From Scenedesmus sp. ARA3 (Eukaryota > Chlorophyta > Chlorophyceae > Sphaeropleales > Scenedesmaceae), in NCBI GenBank assembly GCA_004335835.1, contig RWJK01000193.1, positions 62,001 through 126,000 on the forward strand: a stretch of 64,000 bases of DNA, given 5' to 3'. The notes beneath the pieces were generated by a model. It did not search any database. It worked only from the letters and a program-made list of their open reading frames with translations, and was not told where the DNA came from. This document shows, piece by piece, positions 48,623 through 59,789 of this stretch. The position numbers and the translations under genes were made by a program. Each line of letters opens with the position of its first letter. The stretch's first letter is position 1.

Positions 48623-50559
48623 ACAACAGGGTAAGCAGCCATGCTGTACCATGCAGAGCCTCTCCAACTGCTGAGTGGTGTTGCACTGCAGGCACATTGT
48701 CAGGAGGTGGCGGCCGTGCATAGCTGAAACACAGGCCTCCGATCTGCAAGTTCGCAATAGCTTTCACCGCCTCAGCACTGCAAGCACTCGAGCTGCTGCC
48801 ACTCACGTGTGTGCCTCCAGCTGCTCCTTGCTGGTCAGCTGAGGCAGCAGCTGGCTGGGTGCAGCACCCGCAGCATCTACATCTCCAAAGTACAGCAGCG
48901 CTGCAGCAAGAAAGGCAGCGCACATCCACAGCAGACGCAGGCGGGTCAGTATGCAAATCCTGCAAGCTGCAGCTGCTGGCCACCCCACCACACAGGCTCT
49001 GCAGGATGCCGCAAATGCGCACAGCATTACAGGCTGCTTGAAGCAGAACATAATATACAGCAGCAGCAACACATCAAGGTGTTCGAGCAACTTTACTCTT
49101 TTTGCACATCTCGACAAACTCACCTGCGGGCAGCTCTGCCTCCACCTTGTTTCCCACCAGCTGCAGCACCTGCCGCCCACTGCCAGGCTCAACGAGCAGC
49201 ACAGACAGCGGCCCACCCACACCCAGCCGCCTGCACAGCGCCTTAGCCCTGGGCGCATCACTCTGCAGGCTCAGGAACCTTAGCCTGCTGCTGCTGTACT
49301 GTCCTGCAAGCTGCTGGTACCACTGGTGCACTGGGCTGTCCAACTGGCAGGCCTGGCTGCTGCTGGAGACGGCAGCAGCAGCGACAACGCTGCTGCTGCT
49401 GCCGCGGAGACTTGCAGGAGCGAAGTCGTATGCGGATGTGAAGGTGGCTGGTGTAGCTGGGCCTGCACTGCCGAGGAGGCTAAAGCTGGAGAGCAGCTCA
49501 GGGTGTGGCGCGTAGGTGTTGAGTGCTGTTGGTAGGGAGTTGTTGGTCTGGAAGCGCAGCGTGGGGTCCACGCGGCTGCTGCTGCGCATCTGTGGGGAGA
49601 AGGGGAGAAAGGAGCAGGAGAAGCAGCAGCGGAGCAGCAGGACGTGTGGTGAGGGATGAGTGGAGGATGCGTGTCTTGTCAACAACGTGTACTGGGCGCA
49701 ACGTAACACCAGTGAACTGCATCTGCCAAGTAAAGGCGTCACAAACATAAACAATCGCTGCAACAGCATCTCCCAACTGCAGCAGGCTCGTGACAGGTGC
49801 ACAGGCGTCCTGCAAGAACACTGCACCTGCTGAGCAGCATGCACTCACCAAGCTCTGAGCTGCCTCCACCTTGACCACCAGCAGCTGCTGGTGTGCTGCT
49901 GCTGCTGCCAGCTCACGCTCCCAGTCACTCTCACAGTAGATCGACACCATCGCAGGCCCTGCAGCAGCAGCAGCAGCACTGCTACTGCTGCTGCTGCGCT
50001 TGGCGCTGGATGACTTGCTGCTGCTGCTGATGGCACCACTGCTGCTGGCCTTGCTGCTGCTGCCGCTGCTGCTGCTGACACCTGCTGGTGCAAGGATGAG
50101 GCCGTTCAGCGCACGGTCAAGTGCAGCGAGGGAGTTCAGGCCACCCTGGCTACCCCAGAGAGGGTCCTCATCATCGCTGCCGCTGGCGCTGCTGCTGCTG
50201 CTGTCATAGCCTGTGTGCAGGCTGTCTGTTACTGTTGGTGCCTCAAGTGCCAGTGCCAGGGAGGCCACCACAGGCTCTCCTGCAAGCCTGCTGCTGCTGA
50301 AGGTGCTGCTGCTGGCAGGTGCTGCGATGGTGTTGCTGCACGACTCGCCAAGTGAGATGGTCACCAGCGGTGAGGCTGGCAGCGCAGGTGAGCTGTCGCC
50401 TGGCAGAGCAACCGCAGGTGGCAGCAGCACTGGCACTGCAGCTGCTGGCTGCTGTGGCGCTGCCGGGGGAGGGTTGAGCACCGGTGCAACAGGTGTGCGC
50501 AGGAAGGAGGTCCTGATGTCTGCGGGAGAGGCAAAGGCGGCGTGTGACAGCGTGTCCAC
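48252..50559 (-). CDS. Protein with three thioredoxin-like modules, about 547 aa (5' end unresolved)
   Basis: Exons in transcription order: 50559-49849, 49809-49747 (donor uncertain), 49589-49124, 48900-48807, 48561-48252; phases agree. The first ~200 residues are Pro/Ala then Ser-rich. The first module begins MVSIYCESDWERELAAAAA. The second has LRFLSLQSDAPRAKALCRRLGV and VLLVEPGSGRQVLQLVGNKV. The third is the clearest: VVAFHMHAAPPCVRSYSRIY, PFAVMDVDSSDACTALSNELGLERLPTLVVYKGGKEV, with the cis-Pro of thioredoxins. None has a CxxC, so redox activity is doubtful; a chaperone or binding role is inferred. The frame opens with GTG, not ATG, directly after an AG, so an upstream exon probably supplies the start. 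A (CTG)n run on the gene strand precedes the last acceptor. Confidence 0.65.
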
Positions 50560-52202
50560 TGCTCACAGGGTGTCCAACATTTCTACATGATGTCAACAGA
50601 CACAACTGATGCATGCATACGTGGGCGCTGTAGTATGTTGTAGGCCAAGACTAAAACGTAAAGACTGTTGAAGATGGACACAAAAAGCTTTGGAAATGTG
50701 TGGTTTCGACCCGTTTCGACCACCAGCTGGCTGAGTGGCGCGCAAAGTGCGGAACCACCGTTTTGCCGTCAGGTTACAAAAGCCAGCACATAGGCATGCT
50801 AATACCTTCTACTGCTGTATTAAAGCTTTTCAACAGCAGCATGTGCACAGATAGACAACACTGGCAAATATGTGGTGGCCAACGGGAAGAGACGTGCTGG
50901 CAAATCTCAAGAGGCGCAAGGGTGCATGTAAATGTCAACGAGCATTTTAATCAAACATACCTCGCTTCTTAACCACCCGTTTGTGGTTGGGCGTCTTCTG
51001 CTGCGTCCGCTTGACAGCACCAGGATGCTTAGCTGTTGTCTGCACACAGTGTTTCCTCAACATGGCAGATCTAGAGATCCCGTTCATGTTGGCTGGCTGG
51101 ATAGAGATACGAGGCTATGCTTGAAGCGAGGGTTGTTTGTGTTGTGTGTGAAGCTCGCGCTGGGAGTCGCAGTCCGCAAGATGAATCTGCTCGACAACTT
51201 GGAGCTTTGCAGGTTGCTCTCGCTTGTGGTCTTAACGAACTGTGTGAACGACCTGTCCTAGTGGAGGGCCAACCCACCTACAAATATAACTACTAAAATG
51301 TCATGATGTGTCAGGCTACTTGCTTATCAGACTTGCTAGTACGAATACGCGTATGAAATTTACTTAGACGATTATGTGTTTCATCTGCAGGTGTCTCTGA
51401 CGACAGCTGGGTACCGCCAAGTCGCACAACGCACCATTATCTAGCTCAGCAGCTTTTGATTGTTGTAGATTTGCAGGTTATTGATTGTCGATAAAAGTAA
51501 ACTGTACGGCAGTAGGTGCTGGCATAGATCGGCTGCAGTAGCAGCAGCAGCAGCAGCAGCAGCAGCAGGGCATGCTGCGCAGCAGCGCCAGCAGCAGCAC
51601 CTCCGCTTCGCACATGCACTGTCACAACAGGCGTGCTGCGACGCCGTCGCTGAACACGAGGGCAAATGGCGCCGGTGTCAAAGATGGACAGTGCTTGACA
51701 AGGCGGCATCGTGTCAGCTGTGCAGCAACTCAGCAGCCTGCCCTGCTTTATGATTTCCATGACCAGCTGGTGCCGTATGACCAGGTGCAAACGGTGAAGA
51801 AGCTGTAGCAGAAAGAGAGCATTTGTTATGTACGTCATGGTTGAATGTGCTTGCGGCATTCAGCAGCAATTTGCGCCCCTGAACGCCGCCCTCTGTCTAC
51901 CCGCTTCACCTGCGCATGCACACACAGCACACCCAGCAGCATGAGATTATGGGTTTGCACTTGTTATCGCAAGGCAGCACTTTCGTGCGATAACAGCGCT
52001 GTTGTTGCATCCGCAACAACAGCGCTGTTATCTCTCTGTTGCATCCGCAACAGAGACGTTGGTTGTTCACTGTTGCTTAGCAACTTGCAGTCAAAGCGAC
52101 ATGCTCTCGCCAAAACAGCCGATTCCGCCTCGCTAGTTGGTGCATGCAGCGCAGGTATCACCGCCATCTCTCTGAATCAACTACTGCTCTGCGCAACTTC
52201 TG
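50560..52202. other. Divergent promoter region of the thioredoxin-like and LIP2 genes
   Basis: Contains a short (CAG)n at 51539-51567 and the cluster of perfect hairpins at 51963-52056. The start of LIP2 and the start exon of the thioredoxin-like gene should lie here, but neither could be fixed. Confidence 0.45.
51963..52056. repeat. Cluster of three hairpins, two perfect with the same ATCC loop
   Basis: 51989-52032 is GATAACAGCGCTGTTGTTGC, loop ATCC, then the exact reverse complement (20-bp arms). 52033-52056 is TCTCTGTTGC, ATCC, GCAACAGAGA (10-bp arms). An overlapping stem pairs GTTATCGCA (51963-51971) with TGCGATAAC (51986-51994) and excludes the first one. A further short GTTGC-TTA-GCAAC lies at 52072-52084. 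Confidence 0.85.
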
Positions 52203-54057
52203 ATGTTGCTGCAGGCTTGGGCATGGCAGAAGCAGCGCGTGGCAGAGCTGTGCACTGCAGCAACAGCAGACAGGCGGGACACAATCTTCCTGCTGCAGGT
52301 GCGGCTTGAACAGCAGCAGCAGCAGCAGCAGCAGAAAAAGCTCTCATGTGCAAGCTGCTGCTGTAGCATCGCACACCAGCATTACAGCAAGCATGCGTGT
52401 TTGTTGTTGCACTGCAGCTGCATGCAGCATCAGCCACAGCCACTGCCTCGCCTCAGCGGGCTTGCAGGCAGCATTCCCTTTTCCCAACAAACATTAGCGC
52501 ATCACATATATGCTAATCGCCTGCTTGCATTACACCTGTACCATCTGTGTTCTATGTCACATTGTGGCTGCAGCACCCCCCGGTCTACACGCTGGGCGCA
52601 GGCAGCAGCGAGGCGCATGTCAAGTTTGACCTGCAGCAGCCGCCCCACCCGCTGTACCGCACGGAGCGCGGCGGGGAGGTCACCTACCACGGCCCGGGAC
52701 AGGTGCGGGTGTGGCAGCGGCGGCAGCAGCAGCAACAGTGGTAGGGTTGTTTTCAGCTGCAGTTTTGAGTAGCCTTGGCTTGGTTGAAGCAGCGATGGAT
52801 GCGACCTCACCAGCACCTGGTGGGTGATGGTACGCTGCAGGCTGCAGTTCTGCCATTCACAACTGTGTCTGTTTGCGTATGCATCCGACCTGGGGCTGTG
52901 TTGTGCCCGCTACCTGGTGTGCTGCTGGGTTGCAGCTGGTGATGTACCCCATTCTAGACCTGACGCGCCACCAGCAAGACCTGCACTGGTACCTGCGCGG
53001 CCTTGAAGAAGTAGTGGTGCGGGCGCTGGCTGACACCTCAGGGCTGCAGGGGCAGCGCATAGAGGTGAGGCGAAGCCACTATGATCAATTGCAAGCTGGC
53101 ATGCTCAGCTGGCAGCAGCAGCAGCAGTAGCATCAGCGCCACAGGATTGCTGGGGCAGGTGCCCTTTGGCCTGAGTACTGGCACAGCACATGCCCTTTGG
53201 CCTGAGTACTGGCACAGCACATGCCCACTTGCTCATCATGATGTGCAACTTGAACAGCACATCTACTGGATGTGCACTCTCATATCATGTCCCCTGGATG
53301 TGTTGTTTTCTGCTTGTCACAGGGCCTCACAGGCGTGTGGGTTGACGGCCACAAGCTGGCAGCCATTGGCGTGCGGGCCCGCAAGTGGGTCACCTACCAC
53401 GGCCTCGCACTGAACGTTGCCACCGCCTTGGGCCCCTTCAAGCACATCACGCCCTGCGGCATCGCAGACAGGCCTGTTGGCAGCGTGAAGACAGCACTGG
53501 CGAGACCACCAGCAGCAGCAGCAGCAGCCGACAGTGAGGCCCACGGCAGCAGCAACAGCAGCAGCATACATGGCACGCCGCAGCAGCAGCAGCAGGAGGA
53601 TCTGTATGCTGTCAGCAGCGAACCACTCATTGTAGAGTACAGGTGGGGCGGCCTGTCACTGTGGGGCAGCATGTTTTTTTGGCAGCGCAGCGTGTTTCGT
53701 TCAGCACTGCTGCTTGTTGAGGCCTCTTGCAATGCTGGAATGTTAGGTGCAGCTGTGCAATGACCTTGTTTGGCAGACCGCTACTCCACCCTGCTGCATG
53801 CTGCAACCAACCGTGCTTGAGCTCTGTGGTTGATGCCAAGCGATCAACTTGGTGCAAATGATCAACATGTGGCACCTGGCTTGTGCTGCTGCAGGTATGC
53901 TCTGCTGGAAGCGCTGGAGGAGGTCTTTGGCCTGCAGCTGCAGCCAGCAAGCCAACAGCAGATGCAGCAGCTGCTGAAGTCCAGCAGCAGCAGCAGCAGC
54001 AGCAGCAATGGCGCTGATAGTGTGCCATCAAGGACAGGAGCTGTGGCGGTAGCGTAG
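52203..54057 (+). CDS. LIP2: Lipoyl(octanoyl) transferase (LipB/LIP2 family), at least 278 aa
   Basis: Exons: 52203-52298 (or from an acceptor at 52215), 52574-52702, 52936-53064, 53323-53642, 53895-54057; all in phase. It transfers octanoate from acyl-carrier protein to the lipoyl domains of 2-oxoacid dehydrogenases or glycine cleavage H protein. Family motifs are [67 protein letters not shown] with the conserved Lys, and [12 protein letters not shown] with the catalytic Cys. An organelle-targeting sequence is expected but not seen: the ATG at 52203 leaves only four residues before AWAWQKQRV, so an upstream exon is likely. The last exon adds a Gln/Ser-rich tail absent from bacterial LipB. 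Confidence 0.92.
53156..53222. repeat. Tandem ~36-bp duplication in a LIP2 intron
   Basis: GCCCTTTGGCCTGAGTACTG and the following 'gcacagcacat' occur twice in a row. Unlike the echoes listed here, this sequence is not copied from an exon. Confidence 0.8.
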
Positions 54058-54206
54058 ACCTTGATCGTGCGGCTGCACTCGTGACGGGCCAGCCTCGCAG
54101 TGCGCAGCTCTGTAGCATCATGGCGGCGTGGTTAGTGCCTGGTTGCCGCAAGTTGCAGCAGCACTGCAGTTGTGCTGCGCTTGTTCTACAAAGCTTATGT
54201 TGATCT

Positions 54207-54211
54207 TGTAA
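54207..54211 (+). terminator. TGTAA polyadenylation signal
   Basis: TGTAA lies about 150 bases after the LIP2 stop codon, a usual distance for a green-algal poly(A) signal. Confidence 0.5.
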
Positions 54212-54485
54212 ACCATTTGTTCGCCAGGGGTGCAAGCACCCAGGCCTGGCTGGAGTAATCTGTCATGCCTTTGTCACACAAACATATGCAGCAGAAGAAG
54301 TGGGCATTGGCTGCTTCGCCTGGTGTGTACCATCATATCTTTGTGCTCACTTGCAAAAACCGCAGTAAGACGTATCTAGATATAACATGAGAGATTTGGT
54401 GCTCAAGGGTGTGCAGTGTGTTTTACGGTGCTCACTCTCCTTTTCTGGTCTCAGACCTGTGTTCAACCTGTTGTGGCTCATACCA

Positions 54486-54531
54486 TCCAAGATGGTGCCA
54501 GGACCCACATGTAACTATCCTCTCTCAAAAA
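54486..54531 (+). repeat. Dispersed ~46-bp repeat, second copy at 15897-15942
   Basis: Both copies read 'tccaagatggtgccagga..cacatgtaactatc.cctctcaaaa' with only a few differences, in the same orientation and outside genes. It may be part of a larger decayed element. Confidence 0.75.
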
Positions 54532-55465
54532 ATAAACTTCAACACGACCCATGGAAGTCGAGTGTGTGCCTGGGTCAAAGGACCAATGTACTGTAGGGTT
54601 TAGGGTCTTGCCGTGCACCCTGCAGGATGCACTGCTCTGATGAGTGTGGCTGAGCAGTAATGTGCCTGGACTGTATCGTGCAAATGGAGCATGGCCATTA
54701 CTAATAGTACGCGCCTTTGATGTAATTGCACTTTCCCGTATTCTGGTGTGGCTCATTAGTGTGGTTCACTGGCCTGGCACTGAACTGCAGCTGCGTATCA
54801 GCGCTGGCCGCACCTGGCACTGCCAGTGGCACTATGTCTGCTGCTGCCTTCTGCGGGAAGTGGCTTCCACATGCCGTGGGTGGCTGGGCCACCTGAGTCG
54901 CGTGCAGCTGAGGGCTAGCCAAGCGCTTGGCAGACACATCATGTCATGAACATGTGCATGCTGCACGGATGAGGGCATCATATGATGGCCTGGGGAGCCG
55001 TCTAGCTATGTGAGTATGCATGCTGTTGCGTTATGCTTATGCTTGTAATGAATGCAACCAGCAACTTTCTTTACATTGTATTTAGGGTGACATGATTGTG
55101 TTCACACAAGACGCAGCAGGAAACCATCTGGCGTTCAACTCTTGATACTGGCATCCACGTAAGCCGCCAACAACTTTAAACAGCCCAACATCAAAGCTGC
55201 AACAGCCACTGCAGCTGCTCCTGCACTCGTTGTAGGCCCGCTGCTTCACAATAGCGTGGAGGAACTGCTTTTCTTAACAGGGTGATTGTCCATCAACATC
55301 ACCAAGTGAGTAGCTGATTGATCAGCTTGGATATCCAAGCAAGGATCACAAGCTGAAGCCACTGTTCAGTCGGCAGTGCCGACTGTTGAACTGCCTCAAC
55401 CTCCATTTGAGCCACAGCGACAAAGTACAACAATGCCTGTTGCCAACCATCGGTAGTACCGATCG

Positions 55466-57553
55466 CTACCCACACATCGCGCCTGCAGCAGCCATGCAGC
55501 GACATGCCTGCTTGTGCCGCCGCCAGTCGCCCCTTTGGCAAGCCACACTGCAGTAGCGGCACCCGCAGCGCGCACATGCCTTGCAGGACGCTGCTGCCTC
55601 ACTCACGCCAGCTAATGTGGTGTAGCTAGGGTTGTTGCAGACCACAGTGATTGGTGCTGCAGCTGTCAACGCCCTGCACAGCTGCAGCGCATCCTGGTAC
55701 AGCTGCTGTGCTGTCTCTGCCTCACTGGCAGTACTGCTGAACAGCTGCTCCTGCAGCTGCTCCCAGTCATAGCTGTGCCTCTTGGCGTCAAAAGCTGCTG
55801 CTGCTGCAGCCCATTGTGGGTTGATGCGCGGCAACTGCAGCAGGTGGCCCCACTTGGTCTGTTTGTTGCTGCTGCTGCTGCTGCTGCTACTGCTGGAAGC
55901 GTCATTGCTAGGATGGCCAACAGCAAGTGGTGGTGCTGTGGAGGCTGCAGCTGCTGCCAGCGGGAGCTCTGCTGCTGCTGTTGCTGCCGCTGGCATCACA
56001 CCCAAGAGCTTCAGTGCACCCAGCAGGCGCTCAAAGCCTTTGAGCACAGTCAGCTGCCAAATATGCCACTCGCCGTCCACAGTGTGGTGCGGCTCACCTC
56101 CAGGCGCAATGCAACTGATGTTTGCTGATTTGAACACCATCTGCTTCTCTTGGATGGCCCGTGCAAGCCTGTAGCTGACATTGCTGCCTGCAACAAGCGA
56201 CCTGAACAGCAGCTGCGGCCCTGCTGCCTCCATCGCATCTGCCAGCTGCAGCAGGCTGCGCGTCAGCAGCACAGCCAGGATTGCTGCGCTGGCAGCTGCC
56301 TGGCTGCTGCTGCTGGCACTGCTGCTGCTGGCGCTGCTGCTGCTGGCGCTGCTGCTGCTGGTGTTGCTGCTGCTGGCCCTGCTGCTGCTGGCGCTGCTGC
56401 TGCTGGCACTGCTGCTCAGAGACCCCGCCGCCTGCAGAACTGACTGAGGCACGACATGGCCAATCAGTGACGCCACAACGGCTGGGAAGTTTGCAGCAGC
56501 TGATGGGTCTGCTGTGTCGCCCGCTGGTGCCTCCGCTGCTGCAGCAGCAGCCTGGTCGCGTGCCGCTGCTGTGTTTGTGAAATGCACGGCTCGCTTGATC
56601 AGGCTGGTCAGGGCAGACGCTAGGCTCGCCACTGCTGTGGTGTTGCTGAGAGCTGCCTCGCTGCCAAGCAGAGCATCCACTGCGTATTACAGCAGCTGTG
56701 CAGCTGCCATCATGTCTTCTGCTTTCAGCGCTGGCGAGCGCAGGCAGTAGTCAAGCAGCGCTGTGTAAGCTTCTGGGTGTGCTGCTGCTAGGGCGGGCAG
56801 CTGCCCCGCGGGCAGGCACCATCCTGCAAACATCAGCAGCAGCACCCATCAACCGCGCATAGGCAGGTTGCCCATTGGGATTTCACAACGCCCACCACAC
56901 AACGGCGACAGAAGGCTGTCTAAGACAACGTGAACAGCAGCAACCAGTAGGATCGCGGTTGGCGCTGTTGCTGCCAGCATTTGCGCGCATTGCAAGGTGA
57001 GAATGTTGAGATGCAGCCTGCAAGGAATGCTGGCCTTCAGTAGCATGCTTCAGCAATAGCTGCTAGCACCAGGTTATCAAACAAACACCACAGGCCGAAA
57101 TTGACAACCAAAGCCATCAAACAAACACCACAGGCCAAAATCGACAACCAAAGCCATCAAACAAACACCACAGGCCGAAATCGACCACCAAAGCCTCAGC
57201 AAAAGCCGCAACTGACAACAGCCACAGTCACCTCGCCTGTTTTCAGGTGACGGCAGCACATACACCCCGGTTGCTGCTGCTCTCAGCGCAAACAGCTGCT
57301 CATCACCACCCACCATCCCTACAGCTACAAAGCCGACTTCAGTATCTTCCTGGCTGCTCAACAGCAGCTGCCGCACCCGCGCTGCCAGTGCCTGCAGCAG
57401 CTGCAAGCCGTGCTGCTGCAGCAGCTCAGCCGGTAGGCTGCTGCCGCTTGCTTGCAGCACTGCCTTCAGCAGCAACAGTAAAAGCTCGTTAAAACTCAGC
57501 AGCACGGCTGTTGTCTGCAAGGCCTGCTGACCTGCATCTGTCACCGGCTGCTC

Positions 57554-57603
<50 letters not shown>

Positions 57604-58405
57604 GTGGCGGCGGCGGCTGCAACTGCAGTGCCCATGCAGCCACCAGCTGCAGCTCCAGCACAAGGCGCAAACTAGCCACAGACAGCAAAGAAGCATCCCT
57701 GTCCAATGAATCCTGATGTTGAGCAATGCTGAAGCCGAAAGCAAGTATGTCACATGCTGCGCTTGCCCTCTTCACAAAAAAAGCCACTGCTGCATGTAAG
57801 CCACCGTGCTCGTCCCAGGATTCTGCTGGCGCAGCTGCTGCTGCATCCAGATAGGCATGGCCACCCGGCAGCAGCTGCAGCATGCCTGGATGCTGGTGGA
57901 AGGCAGGGATATGGAACGGGCTTGACTGCTGCTGCTTGCTGGATTGCAGGGCCTGCTGGCCTGCCCTCTGCGCAGGCAGCTGGGGGTCACTGTTGCTGCT
58001 GCTGCTGCCACTGCTGCTGCTGGTCTGGCCTGACGAGCGCTGCTGCTGCATATAGGTTGTGTGCTGTTGGTGCAGGAACAGAGTATCCAGACACAGCAGC
58101 TGCAACAGCAGCTCCAGGGATGCTGGGTCGCTGATCACAGGCGCCACCTGCATGTGAAGCAGTTCTAACAACTGCTGCTGGCCTGACAGCTGCTTCTGGC
58201 ACTGACAGTAGAACGTGCTGACGTACTGCAAGAACTGCCCAGCATTGCACTGCATCACCTGGAACCACCGCTGAAGGTTAGCACTGTCATGGCCTGCAGC
58301 TGCAGCTGCAGCTGCTGTCAGCAGTGCAGACCCGCAGCGCTGCAGCTGTTGCAGCAGCGGCAGCGCTGCACGTACCACACATGGTACTGCTGCTACTACT
58401 CCTGG

Positions 58406-58462
<57 letters not shown>

Positions 58463-58578
58463 AACGCTCTGTGAGGTGCAGCTGGCTGCTAACACTGCAG
58501 TCCACGCGCCAAAGAGCCTGCTTGCTAGTTCAGTCAACAAGCCAAACAGACTGATGTCAACAGGCGCCATTGGTGCCG

Positions 58579-58609
<31 letters not shown>

Positions 58610-58696
58610 AGCGCACTGCTCCAGAGTCAACAGCATCCTACCCAGTAGGCCTGCACAGTGCAGCCAAACAACAGCAGCACAAGCGCCATGACTCAA

Positions 58697-58762
<66 letters not shown>

Positions 58763-59415
58763 GAGGACTGCATCTCTCGCTGGCTACAACGGTCACGACA
58801 TCAGCGCAGGGATGGCATTGGCGATTCCTGTACATGGCACATCTCACTGGCGATATGCTGCCGCACATAGTTGCACCGTACTAGGTGCTGTCACAAACAA
58901 CATGCCACACGCAGTTTGCTTATCCACTCATCCCCACCTGCGCGCTCCAGCTGCTGGGTGAAGTCCACAATCATTGTTGCCGCGATGCTGTCATCCAAGC
59001 CGCACAGCGCAAGTGCCAGACTTGTCAGCGCAGTATGCGCCGAGATACAGGCTCCTTCTACTGTGTTGGCCATGACCGCAGAGGCTGGCACAGCTTGCAA
59101 TTGCAGCTGCCCTGGACGCTGCAACGCCCAGGCCAGCAGCGCTGCTGCATTGTGAGCTGCGTCCAGGTGTAGAACGCTGCTCAGCTGCTGTTGGGTATCT
59201 GCCGCTGGTGTAGCATCCTCTGGCAGTGCCTGGTGCAGGTGTTGTAGAGTGAGAGAGCAGCATTCCAGCAGCTGCTGCTGTTGTGCTGTGGGAACGGCAG
59301 GAGGTGGGTGCTGCAGCAGCAGCGACATCCTTGGACTATGAAACAGGCGTTGCAGCATGCGTGCTGCAAACACTGCCGGGTACTGCTGCTCATGTAAATC
59401 TCGGTCAGGTTGCAT
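55466..59415 (-). CDS. MYND zinc-finger protein with an in-frame TAA, about 1083 aa if read through
   Basis: Exons in transcription order: 59415-58938, 58650-57232, 56823-55466, in phase. The C-terminus has a clear MYND finger, CKACARCGCRYCSVACQRGDWRRHKQAC, followed by about ten residues. The rest is a Leu/Ala/Gln-rich helical region with long Ala, Gln and Ser runs coded by CAG-type repeats and no other domain I can name. Proteins of this shape are common in green algae, and their role is unknown. In the last exon a TAA at 56689-56687 interrupts an otherwise continuous frame (AAAQLL-stop-YAVDALLGSEAAL), with good coding sequence on both sides and no usable intron around it. The allele may be a pseudogene, or the base may be a sequencing error. 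The start at 59415 is tentative. Confidence 0.65.
57076..57195. repeat. 40-bp tandem repeat, three copies, in the MYND-gene intron
   Basis: ATCAAACAAACACCACAGGC and the following 20 bases repeat at 57076, 57116 and 57156 with one to three changes. Confidence 0.9.
58693..58762 (-). repeat. (CTG)n on the gene strand before a MYND-gene acceptor
   Basis: About 23 triplets, nearly pure, lie in the intron between 58938 and 58650, 43 bases before the acceptor. On the + strand they read CAG. Confidence 0.9.
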
Positions 59416-59789
59416 GGCAGCAGGTGTACACAAAGAGGATGCACATCAATGCCTGCTTGCTGCTGCTGGTGCTGGTGCTGCTGCTGCCTTTGGTTTTGAC
59501 CAATTTCAAAGGTGTCAGTCTCAAGCAAGCTGATCGCCGGTTGTACCTTTGGCGTATCCTCTGCCACCTGAGAGGCTGATATGTGCCTGACTGGGGCGAC
59601 AATTTAATCTTTCAACATGCGAGGGTCATAAGACCCTAGTTGGAAAACAACACTGTCACCATGAAGAAGGGCAGGCTTGTGTCGGTATGCGTTGGCATTG
59701 ACTCGAAGCACTGTTCGCACGCCTTTGAAAGCTTTGCAACCCTGTACGCATATCCTCTAGACTTTGTTGACTAGATCACCCACTGCACT
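59416..59789. other. Spacer between divergent MYND and VDE-related genes
   Basis: A 374-bp interval that must hold both promoters, and possibly a first MYND-gene exon (an open stretch AEDTPKVQPAISLLETDTFEIG on minus, near 59.5 kb, is in another frame). No TATA box or other site was recognised. Confidence 0.4.

Larger units (their letters stand above)
54058..55465. other. Intergenic region between convergent genes
   Basis: Holds the LIP2 3' UTR and the second copy (54486-54531) of a block also at 15897-15942. No gene is supported. Confidence 0.5.

Noticed and set aside
51000..51261. Open frame of ~109 residues on the plus strand
   Set aside because: No recognisable family or conserved motif; coding texture unlike its neighbours.
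53156..53222. LIP2 intron duplication as an exon echo
   Set aside because: The duplicated sequence does not match any LIP2 exon; it is a plain tandem repeat.
56679..56690. An 11-base GT..AG segment around the in-frame TAA as a mini-intron
   Set aside because: Removing it would shift the frame, and it is far too short for splicing; the stop is left as seen.
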